Of a stretch of DNA of 42,943 nt, positions 25,795 through 35,784 are shown piece after piece (the first letter of the stretch is position 1; the number at the start of each line of letters is the position of its first letter). A program made the translations under genes and the position numbers. Origin of the DNA: Enterococcus hermanniensis (GTDB lineage Bacteria > Bacillota > Bacilli > Lactobacillales > Enterococcaceae); contig NZ_JXKQ01000013.1 of the NCBI RefSeq assembly GCF_001885945.1, forward strand, positions 1 to 42,943, given 5' to 3'. The notes beneath the pieces are model-generated. The model was not told where the DNA came from, did no database searches, and saw only the letters and a program-made list of their open reading frames with translations.

Positions 25795-27147
25795 ATGGAA
25801 AAAAAGCTTTCATTGAAACAGTACATCTATGTAGGTTCGATGCTCTTTGGATTATTTTTTGGAGCAGGTAACTTAATATTCCCTGTCAATATGGGACAAC
25901 TTGCAGGTGGACATGTTTTCTTAGCCAACTTAGGTTTTTTAGTTACCGGGATTGGGTTACCATTTTTAGGTGTCGTAGCTATCGGTGTTTCTCAAAGTAA
26001 AGGAGTCTTTGACTTAGCGCAAAGAATCAATCGAACGTATGCCTATATTTTCACGATTTTGATTTATTTGGTTATTGGACCATTTTTTGCTTTGCCGCGT
26101 TTAGCAACTACTTCTTTTGAAGTTGGAATCGCACCGTTTTTAAATGAAAAGAATCAGCCGTTAGTTTTAGCTATTTTTAGTATTTTATTTTTCTTAGTGG
26201 CTTTTTTATTTTCACGTAAACCGACGAAAATTTTAGATTATGTAGGAAAATTTTTAAATCCAATCTTTTTAGTCCTATTAGGGATTGTTCTATTTCTTGG
26301 TTTTACTCGTCCGATGGGGACAATCAGTAGTGCAGCCGTACAGCCGGCCTACCAAACACATGCTTTTATCAAAGGGTTTACGGAAGGTTATAATACGTTA
26401 GATGCACTGGCTTCTTTAGCTTTTGGGATTATTATCGTTACAACGATCCGTTCGATGGGGATAGAAAAACCAAATCAAATTGCAAAGGATACTATCAAGT
26501 CTGGCGCGATCAGTGTCGTATTAATGGGGATCATCTATACGTTACTAGCGTATCTAGGCGTGATGAGTTTAGGCAAATTTGGTATCAGTGACAATGGTGG
26601 GATTGCTTTGGCTCAAATTTCTAATTACTATTTAGGAACTGTCGGAAGTGTTTTGTTAGCATTGATCGTTATCTCCGCGTGTTTAAAAACTGCGATCGGT
26701 TTAATTACCGCCTTTTCAGAAACATTTGTTGAGTTGTTCCCAAGTCGGAGCTACCAGTTCTTTATTATTATCGCAAGTGTTTTACCTTGTTTGTTTGCAA
26801 ATGTTGGATTGACTAAAATTATTGAGATCTCATTACCTGTTTTGATGTTTGTTTATCCATTGGCTATGACCTTGATCTTATTAGCGATCTTAAGCCCATT
26901 GTTTAAACACCGTAAGATTGTTTATCAAACAACGACCGCCTTTACCTTACTTGCTGCGATTTTTGATGGATTGGCAGCTTGTCCGCAAGGCATTTTAGAT
27001 ATTCCAGTCATTGCTTCGTTGTTAACTTTTGTTGGTAATTATTTACCATTCTTCTCGATCGGAATGGGTTGGATCTTGCCAGCCGTTGTTGGTTTCGTGG
27101 TTGGCTTGATTTATTCCCAAGTATCAAAAAAACAAACAGCTGGATAA
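25795..27147 (+). CDS. brnQ: Branched-chain amino acid transporter (LIVCS family)
   Basis: A 450-aa secondary transporter with about 12 membrane helices. It imports leucine, isoleucine and valine with Na+ or H+. Family signatures are [21 protein letters not shown] (about 18-38), [18 protein letters not shown] and [20 protein letters not shown] 25795 is preceded by GGGG at short spacing. It has its own promoter and terminator, so it is monocistronic. It is the first gene right of the integration site and appears undamaged. Confidence 0.95.
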   Translation: MEKKLSLKQYIYVGSMLFGLFFGAGNLIFPVNMGQLAGGHVFLANLGFLVTGIGLPFLGVVAIGVSQSKGVFDLAQRINRTYAYIFTILIYLVIGPFFALPRLATTSFEVGIAPFLNEKNQPLVLAIFSILFFLVAFLFSRKPTKILDYVGKFLNPIFLVLLGIVLFLGFTRPMGTISSAAVQPAYQTHAFIKGFTEGYNTLDALASLAFGIIIVTTIRSMGIEKPNQIAKDTIKSGAISVVLMGIIYTLLAYLGVMSLGKFGISDNGGIALAQISNYYLGTVGSVLLALIVISACLKTAIGLITAFSETFVELFPSRSYQFFIIIASVLPCLFANVGLTKIIEISLPVLMFVYPLAMTLILLAILSPLFKHRKIVYQTTTAFTLLAAIFDGLAACPQGILDIPVIASLLTFVGNYLPFFSIGMGWILPAVVGFVVGLIYSQVSKKQTAG

Positions 27148-27159
27148 CGCCTAAGTTCA

Positions 27160-27192
27160 AAAAAGAACCTCATCATGGATGAGGTTCTTTTT
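27160..27192 (+). terminator. brnQ terminator
   Basis: AAAAAGAACCTCATC/GATGAGGTTCTTTTT, a 15-bp perfect stem with a three-base loop. TTATACT just behind it is the likely -10 of the next gene. Confidence 0.92.
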
Positions 27193-27237
27193 GTTATACT
27201 TAAAAATAGGAAGTGACTAAGAAACAAGGAGGATATT

Positions 27238-27663
27238 ATGGAGTTAATTGAAAATAATACAATAGCGATGCAAGAATTAATCAAAGAAAAAATCATTGAT
27301 TATGGAAACAACAGTTTGCCCCCAACGATTGATACATTACCTGAAAGTACTTTTGGGTGCTATCTGTTAGATGAAGAAGACATTTTATTAGGAGGGATCA
27401 CTGCGCATTGTTTTTGGAACATCATGCACATTGATTTCTTTTGGGTCGATGAGCAATTGAGAGGAAGGGGGCAAGGAAAACGTTTGTTAGACGCAATGGA
27501 AACTATTGCTAAAAGGGAAAAATGCAAAGTGATTCATTTAGAAACTTTTTCTTTTGAAGCACCTAAATTTTATGAAAAGAATGGCTTTAAAACTTTTGGC
27601 AAAATCACAGATGTACCTGTAGAAACTTGCGATTATTTTTTCTTCAAGAAAGTATTAGATTAA
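27238..27663 (+). CDS. GNAT-family N-acetyltransferase
   Basis: A 141-aa acetyltransferase. The acetyl-CoA motif A is FFWVDEQLRGRGQGKRLLDAME (about 67-88), containing the (R/Q)GxGx(G/K) loop. Motif B, ETFSFEAPKFYEKNGFKTFGK, contains the usual FYEKNGF. ATG 27238 follows AAGGAGG. The acceptor substrate is unknown. It lies 37 bases or so behind a TATACT -10. It has no operon partner; the next gene has its own extended -10. Confidence 0.9.
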   Translation: MELIENNTIAMQELIKEKIIDYGNNSLPPTIDTLPESTFGCYLLDEEDILLGGITAHCFWNIMHIDFFWVDEQLRGRGQGKRLLDAMETIAKREKCKVIHLETFSFEAPKFYEKNGFKTFGKITDVPVETCDYFFFKKVLD

Positions 27664-27706
27664 TCAGAGCAGCTAGGACAACTACCACGTAAAAGAGGAC
27701 AAGCTT

Positions 27707-27715
27707 TGCTATAAT
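27707..27715 (+). promoter_or_regulatory. Extended -10 promoter of the unknown gene
   Basis: TGC-TATAAT 36 bases before the ATG at 27752. No convincing -35. Confidence 0.55.
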
Positions 27716-27751
27716 AAAGAAACAATAAATCAAGCAAAAGAGGTGAAAGTC

Positions 27752-28534
27752 ATGATCGATTTAACTGTGAAAATCACTCGAAATAAAACGGTGATTTCAC
27801 TTGAAGATGAGGGCTCAGTGATTCTTTATCAGCAATTAGATAAAATAGATTCAGCCGATAAGAAAGCCCTTTTGATCTATTATAGTGGGCGGAAACCAAT
27901 GGCGCTCTCCTTTGATAAAGCAATCGATAAACAAAGCTTAAAGATAGCCGATAGTATAGCAGAAGTTCAACTAGGGTGGGAGGTAGAATTAAAGAATCTA
28001 GCTCAATTAATGTTGGATGCTTGGATTGAAAAAGGCATCGAGGTGTCACCATTATTTGAAGTACAGAAAGTTGCTAGCAATCAATTTTCTATAGCCCAAA
28101 AATATCAAGCAACCTTATTTGAGGTTTTAAAGACTTTTGGTTATGAAAATGAAAAAATAAAAGCTAAACCTACAAAAGCCCAACACCGATGGTCTAAAGC
28201 ACTTAGTGAAATTCCTTTTTATATTGATTATAAAGGGGCACGAGCAGAAGTTATTTGGCAAAAACGCAATGAACTACGAATTAAATCTGGAGCAATATTA
28301 GCTCAAGAAATCCCATTGAACAAAGATGGCTCAGTGGGTTTTAGTGCTCGGCTAACTGAAAAGTTACGTTCGGATCATGGGAATAAAATCAAAGATTATG
28401 TGACGGTGGAAGATATCATTTTAAAAAGTGTAAATGAAGTCGGAATCTTTCTTTACTTCGCCGGAACGAATGGGTGGTTAGTATTAAAAGACTCAGAGGG
28501 AAAAACGATCGATGCCTATTCGGTTGTAAACTAA
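27752..28534 (+). CDS. Unrecognised soluble protein of 260 aa
   Basis: I do not recognise this protein. The start is ATG 27752, after GAGGTGA; the in-frame GTG nine bases upstream belongs to that site. It has no signal peptide or membrane segment. The N-terminal half (about 1-110) is a mixed alpha/beta region rich in Lys, Asp and Ser. After a Lys/Thr-rich linker (about 135-150), the C-terminal half contains IDYKGARAEVIWQKRN, LRIKSGAILAQEIP, then GFSARLTEKLRSDHG. This weakly recalls DUF4357-type modules (SGA.. then a short basic helix). The ending FLYFAGTNGWLVLKD suggests a final beta-hairpin. It is monocistronic with a strong terminator, and neighbours give no functional hint. Confidence 0.75.
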   Translation: MIDLTVKITRNKTVISLEDEGSVILYQQLDKIDSADKKALLIYYSGRKPMALSFDKAIDKQSLKIADSIAEVQLGWEVELKNLAQLMLDAWIEKGIEVSPLFEVQKVASNQFSIAQKYQATLFEVLKTFGYENEKIKAKPTKAQHRWSKALSEIPFYIDYKGARAEVIWQKRNELRIKSGAILAQEIPLNKDGSVGFSARLTEKLRSDHGNKIKDYVTVEDIILKSVNEVGIFLYFAGTNGWLVLKDSEGKTIDAYSVVN

Positions 28535-28578
28535 AAAAGCTGGGATACAGAATCCTTCATTCTGCGTCTCAGCTTTTT
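28533..28578. terminator. Bidirectional terminator
   Basis: The stem AAAAAAGCTG..CAGAAT / ATTCTG..CAGCTTTTT with small internal mismatches. It lies between the unknown gene and the convergent HAD phosphatase, overlapping both stops. Confidence 0.88.
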
Positions 28579-29383
28579 ATAAGTCTAGATATTTGGCTAA
28601 ATAATCGGCCATACCATCTTCAGCATTTGTTTTTTCAGTAATCGCATTGGCTACGGATTTTAATTGATCGGTCCCATTCGCCATGGCCACACCCCAACCG
28701 GCAAATTTTAGCATATCGACATCATTGTGTTCATCACCAAAGGCTACGATATCATCTTGTTGAAAGTCAAGTGTGTCAATCACGCGCTTTAGACCGTGTG
28801 CTTTTTGGATTCCTTTAGCCACGACTTCTAAGATAGGATTAGGTCCGCCCCAAGTATTGACTTCTACTTCATGTCCGAATTGTTGTTTTAATTCTTCAGA
28901 AACACTGCCGACATTTTCAGGTTGGCTACGAAGTAACACGGAAGTTGGATTTGTTCGTAAGGTATTCATAGTCAATAGATTTTCAGCAGTAGCGAAATCG
29001 CTAGCGAAAAAGTGTTTGTCAAAGAAGTTCAAGTCATCAATAAAAAAAGTTTCGCGATTTTCAGCTGCGATAAAATCTAATTTTAAATTTTTCTTTTCAG
29101 CCATCAAGTCAAAAACGATTTTTCGATTGAAAGAAGTCTCTTGTTCGCCAATCCAGTGTTGTTCCGGCAAGTGGACAAGTGCGCCATTGAAATTGATCAT
29201 AGGTGTCGTTAATTGTAATTGTTCATAAAAATTCTTGCTCATTCGATAAGGACGACCAGTAGCGATGACAACAGAGTGGCCATCAGCGATCGCGCGTTGC
29301 AATATTTTAGCCGTTTTATCGGTAATTTTTGATTCGGGATTTAATGTTGTCCCATCTAAATCAAGTGCAATTAATTTTTTCAT
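28577..29383 (-). CDS. Cof-type HAD-IIB phosphatase
   Basis: A 268-aa haloacid-dehalogenase-superfamily hydrolase. Motif I is LDLDGTT, with the nucleophile D8 and acid/base D10. Motif II is the Thr of VIATGRP. The IIB cap domain lies at about 85-190, followed by a conserved Lys. Motif IV is FGDEHNDVDML. The family dephosphorylates sugar phosphates and flavin or pyridoxal phosphates; substrate unknown. ATG 29383 follows AAGGGAGAT. The promoter on the minus strand is TTGCGT (29518-29513), 16 bases, then an extended -10 TGC-TAGACT (29496-29491). Confidence 0.93.
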   Translation of the reverse strand: MKKLIALDLDGTTLNPESKITDKTAKILQRAIADGHSVVIATGRPYRMSKNFYEQLQLTTPMINFNGALVHLPEQHWIGEQETSFNRKIVFDLMAEKKNLKLDFIAAENRETFFIDDLNFFDKHFFASDFATAENLLTMNTLRTNPTSVLLRSQPENVGSVSEELKQQFGHEVEVNTWGGPNPILEVVAKGIQKAHGLKRVIDTLDFQQDDIVAFGDEHNDVDMLKFAGWGVAMANGTDQLKSVANAITEKTNAEDGMADYLAKYLDL

Positions 29384-29646
29384 AGGATCTCCCTTCTGTG
29401 AATAAGGAATCGATTTCGAATAGGATAATCATGCTAAAAAGTGCTCCACAGTAAAAAACATGGATCAAAATCCTCATTTCGATTTGTTTAAGTCTAGCAT
29501 ACTCATCAAAAAACGCAACTGCAGAGCGTTTATAAATAAGAATATTAATGAATATCTAAGCGCTAGCTAGAGGAAGATACGTTTCTTTTTTTTTCGTTCT
29601 GTTATAGTATAGAACTAATTAATGGCTAGGAAGTGAAAAATAGAAG

Positions 29647-30849
29647 ATGAAAATCCATTGGCGTAGAAATTTATTTATTTCTTGGATTGGGTGTTTTTTT
29701 ACCGGGGCAAGTTTTAGTTTGGTAATGCCATTTTTACCTGTGTATATTGAGCAATTGGGAACTGCGAAATCTCAGGTTGATTTGTTTTCAGGATTAGCGA
29801 TCTCAGTTACGGCATTTGCTGCAGCGATTGTCTCTCCTTTATGGGGGAATCTAGCGGATCGCAAAGGTCGCCGCTTGATGATGGTCCGCGCAGCCGCGGG
29901 GATGACAATAACGATGGGTTCATTAGCCTTTGTTCCCAATGTTTATTGGTTGTTGATCATGCGTTTTATGACAGGAGTATTATCAGGATATATTCCTAAT
30001 GCAACAGCATTGATTGCTTCACAGGCCCCAAAAGAAAAAAGCGGTTGGGCGTTGGGGACGTTAGCTACTGGTGCAGTGGCCGGAAACTTGATTGGACCAT
30101 TGATCGGTGGGATGTTAGCGCAATGGTTTGGCTTGCGAAATGTCTTTATTATTACAGGTATTATTTTGTTGATTTGTACAGTTTTAACTATTTTTATGGT
30201 CAAAGAAGATTTTAAACCGATTGAAAAAGCAGATATTGTTAGTATGAGTGAACTACGTCAGCGAATTGATCATATGCCGATCCTTATTGGATTGTTTATT
30301 AGTTCGTTGATTTTACAATTAGGAGCTACCAGCATCAGTCCTATTTTAACTTTATACATTCGAGATTTGAACGGGTCGAGTAGCAATACTTTATTTATCA
30401 GCGGCTTGATTGTTTCGGTAGCTGGAGTATCCGCAATCATGTCTTCTCCTGCCTTAGGAAAAATCGGGGATCGGATTGGAAATCATAAAGTCTTACTGGC
30501 CGGTTTGATTCTTTCCTTCTTTTGTTTTATCCCCATGGCATTTGTTCGAACACCTTTTCAATTAGGTGTATTGCGTTTCTTCCTCGGCTTTTCGACTGGG
30601 GCATTGATGCCATCGATCAATACGTTGATCAGCAAAATCAGTCCACCAGAAGGTGTTAGCCGTATTTTTAGTTATAATCAAATGTTCAATAATTTTGGAC
30701 AAGTTATCGGGCCAATGCTTGGCTCAACAGTGGCGCATTCAATGGGTTATCCCTCGGTATTTTTGGTGACCAGCCTTTGTGTGCTCGGCAACATCATTTT
30801 AAGTTTCTTTAATTTCCGTAAATTACTTGTGACTAAAACAAAGATCTAA
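29647..30849 (+). CDS. pmrA: MFS multidrug exporter, PmrA-like
   Basis: A 400-aa major facilitator with 12 predicted helices. The sequence closely follows pneumococcal PmrA as I remember it: FTGASFSLVMPFLPVYIEQLG, the loop 2-3 motif GNLADRKGRRLMMVRA, and IPNATALIASQAPKEKSGWALGT. Motif C in helix 5 (TGAVAGNLIGPLIGG) marks a drug/H+ antiporter. PmrA-type pumps export fluoroquinolones and dyes; E. faecalis EmeA/NorA-type pumps are relatives. ATG 29647; the upstream GGAAGTG is 12 bases away, so initiation may be modest. No regulator gene is adjacent. Confidence 0.9.
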   Translation: MKIHWRRNLFISWIGCFFTGASFSLVMPFLPVYIEQLGTAKSQVDLFSGLAISVTAFAAAIVSPLWGNLADRKGRRLMMVRAAAGMTITMGSLAFVPNVYWLLIMRFMTGVLSGYIPNATALIASQAPKEKSGWALGTLATGAVAGNLIGPLIGGMLAQWFGLRNVFIITGIILLICTVLTIFMVKEDFKPIEKADIVSMSELRQRIDHMPILIGLFISSLILQLGATSISPILTLYIRDLNGSSSNTLFISGLIVSVAGVSAIMSSPALGKIGDRIGNHKVLLAGLILSFFCFIPMAFVRTPFQLGVLRFFLGFSTGALMPSINTLISKISPPEGVSRIFSYNQMFNNFGQVIGPMLGSTVAHSMGYPSVFLVTSLCVLGNIILSFFNFRKLLVTKTKI

Positions 30850-30985
30850 GAAAAAAGTGTGTTTTTAGTAACAGCAGTAGGGCATGAAAAAATTTTTCAG
30901 CACCTTTTGCTTGCTGATTTAGGTATTAAAAATGCTGGTTAGACGGAAAATTATAAAAGTTTTGCGATTAATTTGAAATATATAA

Positions 30986-31015
30986 AAAACCAGTTACAAT
31001 TAAGTAACTGGTTTT
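30986..31015. terminator. Bidirectional terminator
   Basis: AAAACCAGTTAC/GTAACTGGTTTT, a 12-bp perfect stem with a six-base loop and A/T runs on both sides. It ends the DUF2929 gene and may also end the pmrA transcript, 137 bases downstream of its stop. Confidence 0.85.
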
Positions 31016-31017
31016 AT

Positions 31018-31197
31018 TTATGCTTTTACTTTTTTGGGTGAAACGAAACGCGCAGCAATAATTGCGATCACGCCAACAACGAGTGAAATGATAGTAGACA
31101 GTTCAAAATTATAAGATCCACTTTGCAAGGCACCGCCTAGATAGCAAACGACTTGGCCAATTGCGAAAGCCCAAAATAGTGTGACTAGATATTTCAT
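31018..31197 (-). CDS. DUF2929 (YjzD-like) small membrane protein
   Basis: A 59-aa protein starting at ATG 31197 (MKYLVTLFWAFAIGQV...), six bases after GAGGTG. Upstream in-frame GTG/TTG codons overlap that site. Two hydrophobic helices (about 4-25 and 33-52) are joined by a short polar loop, with a basic C-terminus PKKVKA. The pattern MKYLxTLFWxF ... SxYxFxxxxxxS matches DUF2929/YjzD of bacilli. The function is unestablished. It is divergent from dnaE. Confidence 0.8.
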   Translation of the reverse strand: MKYLVTLFWAFAIGQVVCYLGGALQSGSYNFELSTIISLVVGVIAIIAARFVSPKKVKA

Positions 31198-31365
31198 CAA
31201 GAGCACCTCTTTTCACAGTAACATTTAGGTTTAGTTTAGCATTTTTTTTGAAAATGTAAAGAAAAGTCTAAGTTCTCTTTACATTAACTGAAAGTAAAAT
31301 GAATGACAGAACGGAATGCGTATTAAATAAAAAATATTGATAGATAGACGAAGTAGGAGGACCCT

Positions 31366-34300
31366 ATGCAACTACCACAACTTTATACGAAAACTTCCTA
31401 TTCATTATTAAATAGCACGTTAACAATTAAGGATTATGTAGAAACAGCTAAAGCTCGCGGATATTCAGCAATTGCTATTACAGATAAAAATGTATTATAC
31501 GGTGCGGTAGAATTTTTCCAGGCGTGTCAAAAAAATCAACTAACAGCGATCATCGGATTAGAATTAGATTTTTATTCAACTGAATCGACTGAAACGGTAT
31601 TACTTTATGCAAAAAATTTAGCGGGTTATCAAGAACTCATGCGCTTATCGAGTACTCGGATGATGTCAGAAAAACCAAGAAAAATTGGGGATTATCAAAT
31701 CAACCAAGAAGACTTGATGATTGTTTTACCTGTTGATTCGATAAGCGAATCGCTTGATCTTCTTATAAATGAATTTCAAGAACTGTTCCCCAAAAATTTT
31801 TATTTGGGCATCACACCGGCGACGAACCTAAGTGATTTACCAATAGGCTTTTCCAGAGTCGCTTTGCATGAAGTAGCTTACTTAGAAAAATCGCAGGCTT
31901 TCTCAATCAGTGTGATGAATCATATTCAAGCTGGAACACAGATTCCACGAGAAGAATTGAGAGCTCAATCCGGAGAAAATTATTTGATTGATATGCAAGC
32001 GTTGATCGAACGTTTTGACGATCAGGAAGCTTTAGAAAATGCCGAAAGATTTATTGACAGCTGCTATTTTGAGCTACCATTGCATCAAAAATTATTACCA
32101 CATTATCCAGTGCCAACCCCACAAGATGCTAAAGATTATTTACAAGAACTTTGTTGGGAAAAATTACCCGAGCGTGTATCTGAAGTCACAGCGTTATATC
32201 GTCAACGATTGGAACGGGAATTGGAAATTATCCATCAGATGGGATTCGATGACTATTTTTTGATTGTTTGGGATGTGATGGACTATGTTCACCGCAGTAA
32301 AATAGTTTCAGGCGCTGGTCGAGGTTCGGCAGCGGGCTCGTTAGTTGCTTATGTGCTTAATATTACTGATGTAGACCCCATCGCCTATAATTTATTGTTT
32401 GAACGTTTTTTAAACCCTGAACGAAATAGTATGCCCGATATTGATTTAGATATTCCCGATAATCGTCGTAATCAAGTTTTACATTATGTGCATGAGAAAT
32501 ATGGACACTTTCATGTTTCTCAAATTGCTACCTTTGGAACAATGGCCGCTAAAATGGTGCTTCGTGATGTCGGTCGAGTCTTTGGCTTGTCTCAAAGTGA
32601 AGCCAATCGCTGGTCAAAAGCGATTCCGAATCAGTTAAAGATCACATTGAAAGCAGCTTATGAAAAATCCGACTCATTGAAACAACTAGTGGCTTATGAT
32701 GAACGGAGCAAATTATTGTTTGAAACAGCTTTAAATTTAGAAGGTCTGCCGCGTCATGTCTCGACTCATGCCGGGGGAATCATAATCAGTGATGTTGACT
32801 TGATGACCATTGTCCCACTACAAAATGGTTCAGAAGATATTTTATTGACCCAGTTTACAATGACAGATGTCGAAACAATCGGACTATTAAAGATGGATTT
32901 TCTTGGGTTGAGAAATTTGTCAATTATAGATAATACGTTACAAAATATTCATCGTGTATATAAAGAAGAACTGATCTTAAAAGAGATCCCATTAGATGAT
33001 CCAGAAACATTAGCGTTATTTCAAAGAGGCGAAACGAGTGGGGTCTTTCAATTTGAATCGGCGGGCATCCGAAATGTCCTACGAAAACTTCATCCAACAA
33101 CAATAGAAGATATCATTGCTGTCAATGCACTTTACCGTCCAGGCCCGATGCAAAATATCGATCACTTTATTGCTCGAAGAAACGGAAAAGAGAAAGTGAT
33201 TTATCCGGATTCTTCCGTGGAGGCAATCTTAGCACCAACCTACGGTATTATTGTGTATCAAGAACAGATTATGCAAGTAGCGGCTGAGATGGCTGGTTTT
33301 AGTTTGGGCCAGGCCGATATTTTACGCCGCGCAGTTAGCAAAAAGAAAAAAGCACTTTTAGATGAAGAAAGAAGACATTTTGTTGAAGGGGCCTTAGCTC
33401 GCGGACATAGTAAAAAAAGTGCTGAAGAGGTATACGACTACATCGAGCGCTTTGCTAACTATGGTTTCAATCGATCACATGCAGTAGCGTATACGTTTGT
33501 AGCCTATCAATTGGCCTATTTGAAAGTTCACTATCCGGGCGCTTTATACACGGCATTGATGCAATCAGTTCGCAATGACCCTAAAAAACTAAGAGAATAT
33601 ATTGCTGAAGCTAATCGAGCAGGAGTCAAGTTATTGGCTCCGGACATCAATCGAAGTGGCTACAGCTTTACATTAGTAGAAAAAAACGTAATTCGTTTTG
33701 GCTTAGATGCAATCAAAGGCATGCGTAGAGACTTTGTCAATGATATTGTTACTGTCCGCAAAGAACAGGGCCTATTTCAGTCTTTGGATCAATTTTTATT
33801 ACGCATTGAATCACGGTGGCTGAAAAATGAGTATTTAGCACCATTGATTTTGGTAGGCGCCTTTGATGAATTGCATCCGAACCGTCGAGAATTAGCAGAT
33901 GGTTTGGAAGGTAAGATTCAAAATGTTCAATATAGTGGTGGAAGTATGTCACTGCTAGATGTCATGAGCCTCAAAGAGCGAGGGAGCGCTGATTTTTCAT
34001 TGGCGGAACGGCTCGATTACGAAGAGCAGTATTTAGGACTTTATGTATCGGGGCATCCGACAGAAAATTATCCTAAATTATTGAAACAAAAAGATCTTCA
34101 GGCAATTACCGAATTAGTTGTAGGCAACCAAGCAAAGATTCTCTTCTATTTAAAAGATATTCGCGAGATACGGACGAAAAAAGGCGAACAGATGGCTTTC
34201 TTAACGGGAAATGATCAAAGTGGTGAAATTTCTTTAACGATCTTCCCTCAAACATATCGCCGAGTCCGTAATTTATTAACGATAGAACAAGTGTACGTTG

Positions 34301-34623
34301 TGCAAGGAAAAATCGAGCGCAGTCGGTATGATCAAACAATCCAATTATTAGTAGAAGAAATCCAGTTGGCACAAACGGCAGAAGAAGCAATCAGTGCTCA
34401 AACATTGTATTTACGTGTTCAAGCTGAAAAGGATCCATCTACTGCTGAACGTGAAATCGCCGATCGAATCCAATTATCACCTGGAAATGTACCAGTAATT
34501 ATCTATTATGAAAAAGATCGGCGAAAGATTGTGCTGGATAAAAAGTTTTGGATAGGGGTTAATGACTCCTTAATAGCTGCTTTACGTGACATATTAGGGG
34601 AACAAAATGTTGTAATAAGATGA
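31366..34623 (+). CDS. dnaE: DNA polymerase III subunit alpha, DnaE type
   Basis: Replicative/primer-extending polymerase of 1085 aa. In Firmicutes DnaE works beside PolC. An N-terminal PHP region (about 1-210) begins LYTKTSYSLLNS. The metal-binding His residues seen in active PHP domains (HxHSxYS) are absent, so no PHP exonuclease activity is expected. The palm shows GAGRGSAAGSLVAYVL and the catalytic acidic motif MPDIDLDIPD (about 355-364). Finger and HhH regions (FVAYQLAYLKVHYPGALY) and a C-terminal OB-fold (about 925-1000, AKILFYLKDIREIRTKKGEQ) follow. ATG 31366 comes after GTAGGAGGA. A terminator follows. Confidence 0.97.
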   Translation: MQLPQLYTKTSYSLLNSTLTIKDYVETAKARGYSAIAITDKNVLYGAVEFFQACQKNQLTAIIGLELDFYSTESTETVLLYAKNLAGYQELMRLSSTRMMSEKPRKIGDYQINQEDLMIVLPVDSISESLDLLINEFQELFPKNFYLGITPATNLSDLPIGFSRVALHEVAYLEKSQAFSISVMNHIQAGTQIPREELRAQSGENYLIDMQALIERFDDQEALENAERFIDSCYFELPLHQKLLPHYPVPTPQDAKDYLQELCWEKLPERVSEVTALYRQRLERELEIIHQMGFDDYFLIVWDVMDYVHRSKIVSGAGRGSAAGSLVAYVLNITDVDPIAYNLLFERFLNPERNSMPDIDLDIPDNRRNQVLHYVHEKYGHFHVSQIATFGTMAAKMVLRDVGRVFGLSQSEANRWSKAIPNQLKITLKAAYEKSDSLKQLVAYDERSKLLFETALNLEGLPRHVSTHAGGIIISDVDLMTIVPLQNGSEDILLTQFTMTDVETIGLLKMDFLGLRNLSIIDNTLQNIHRVYKEELILKEIPLDDPETLALFQRGETSGVFQFESAGIRNVLRKLHPTTIEDIIAVNALYRPGPMQNIDHFIARRNGKEKVIYPDSSVEAILAPTYGIIVYQEQIMQVAAEMAGFSLGQADILRRAVSKKKKALLDEERRHFVEGALARGHSKKSAEEVYDYIERFANYGFNRSHAVAYTFVAYQLAYLKVHYPGALYTALMQSVRNDPKKLREYIAEANRAGVKLLAPDINRSGYSFTLVEKNVIRFGLDAIKGMRRDFVNDIVTVRKEQGLFQSLDQFLLRIESRWLKNEYLAPLILVGAFDELHPNRRELADGLEGKIQNVQYSGGSMSLLDVMSLKERGSADFSLAERLDYEEQYLGLYVSGHPTENYPKLLKQKDLQAITELVVGNQAKILFYLKDIREIRTKKGEQMAFLTGNDQSGEISLTIFPQTYRRVRNLLTIEQVYVVQGKIERSRYDQTIQLLVEEIQLAQTAEEAISAQTLYLRVQAEKDPSTAEREIADRIQLSPGNVPVIIYYEKDRRKIVLDKKFWIGVNDSLIAALRDILGEQNVVIR

Positions 34624-34673
34624 TTTCTTGGAACTTTCAAAAACTTTTTTCAAAATCTAAGCTTTTAGCGTGG

Positions 34674-34702
34674 ACATCCCAAGACTTTTGGGATGTTTTT
34701 TG
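34674..34702 (+). terminator. dnaE terminator
   Basis: ACATCCCAA-GACTT-TTGGGATGT followed by six T, 50 bases after the dnaE stop. Confidence 0.87.
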
Positions 34703-34752
34703 GTAGAATGTACCATGAATTAAGCAATGTATGTTTTTGATAATATTTATGA

Positions 34753-35724
<972 letters not shown>

Positions 35725-35784
35725 TCTCGTTAATAATAGTGAATACTATATATTATAAACAATCAAGAATGGAGCGTTTACGCA

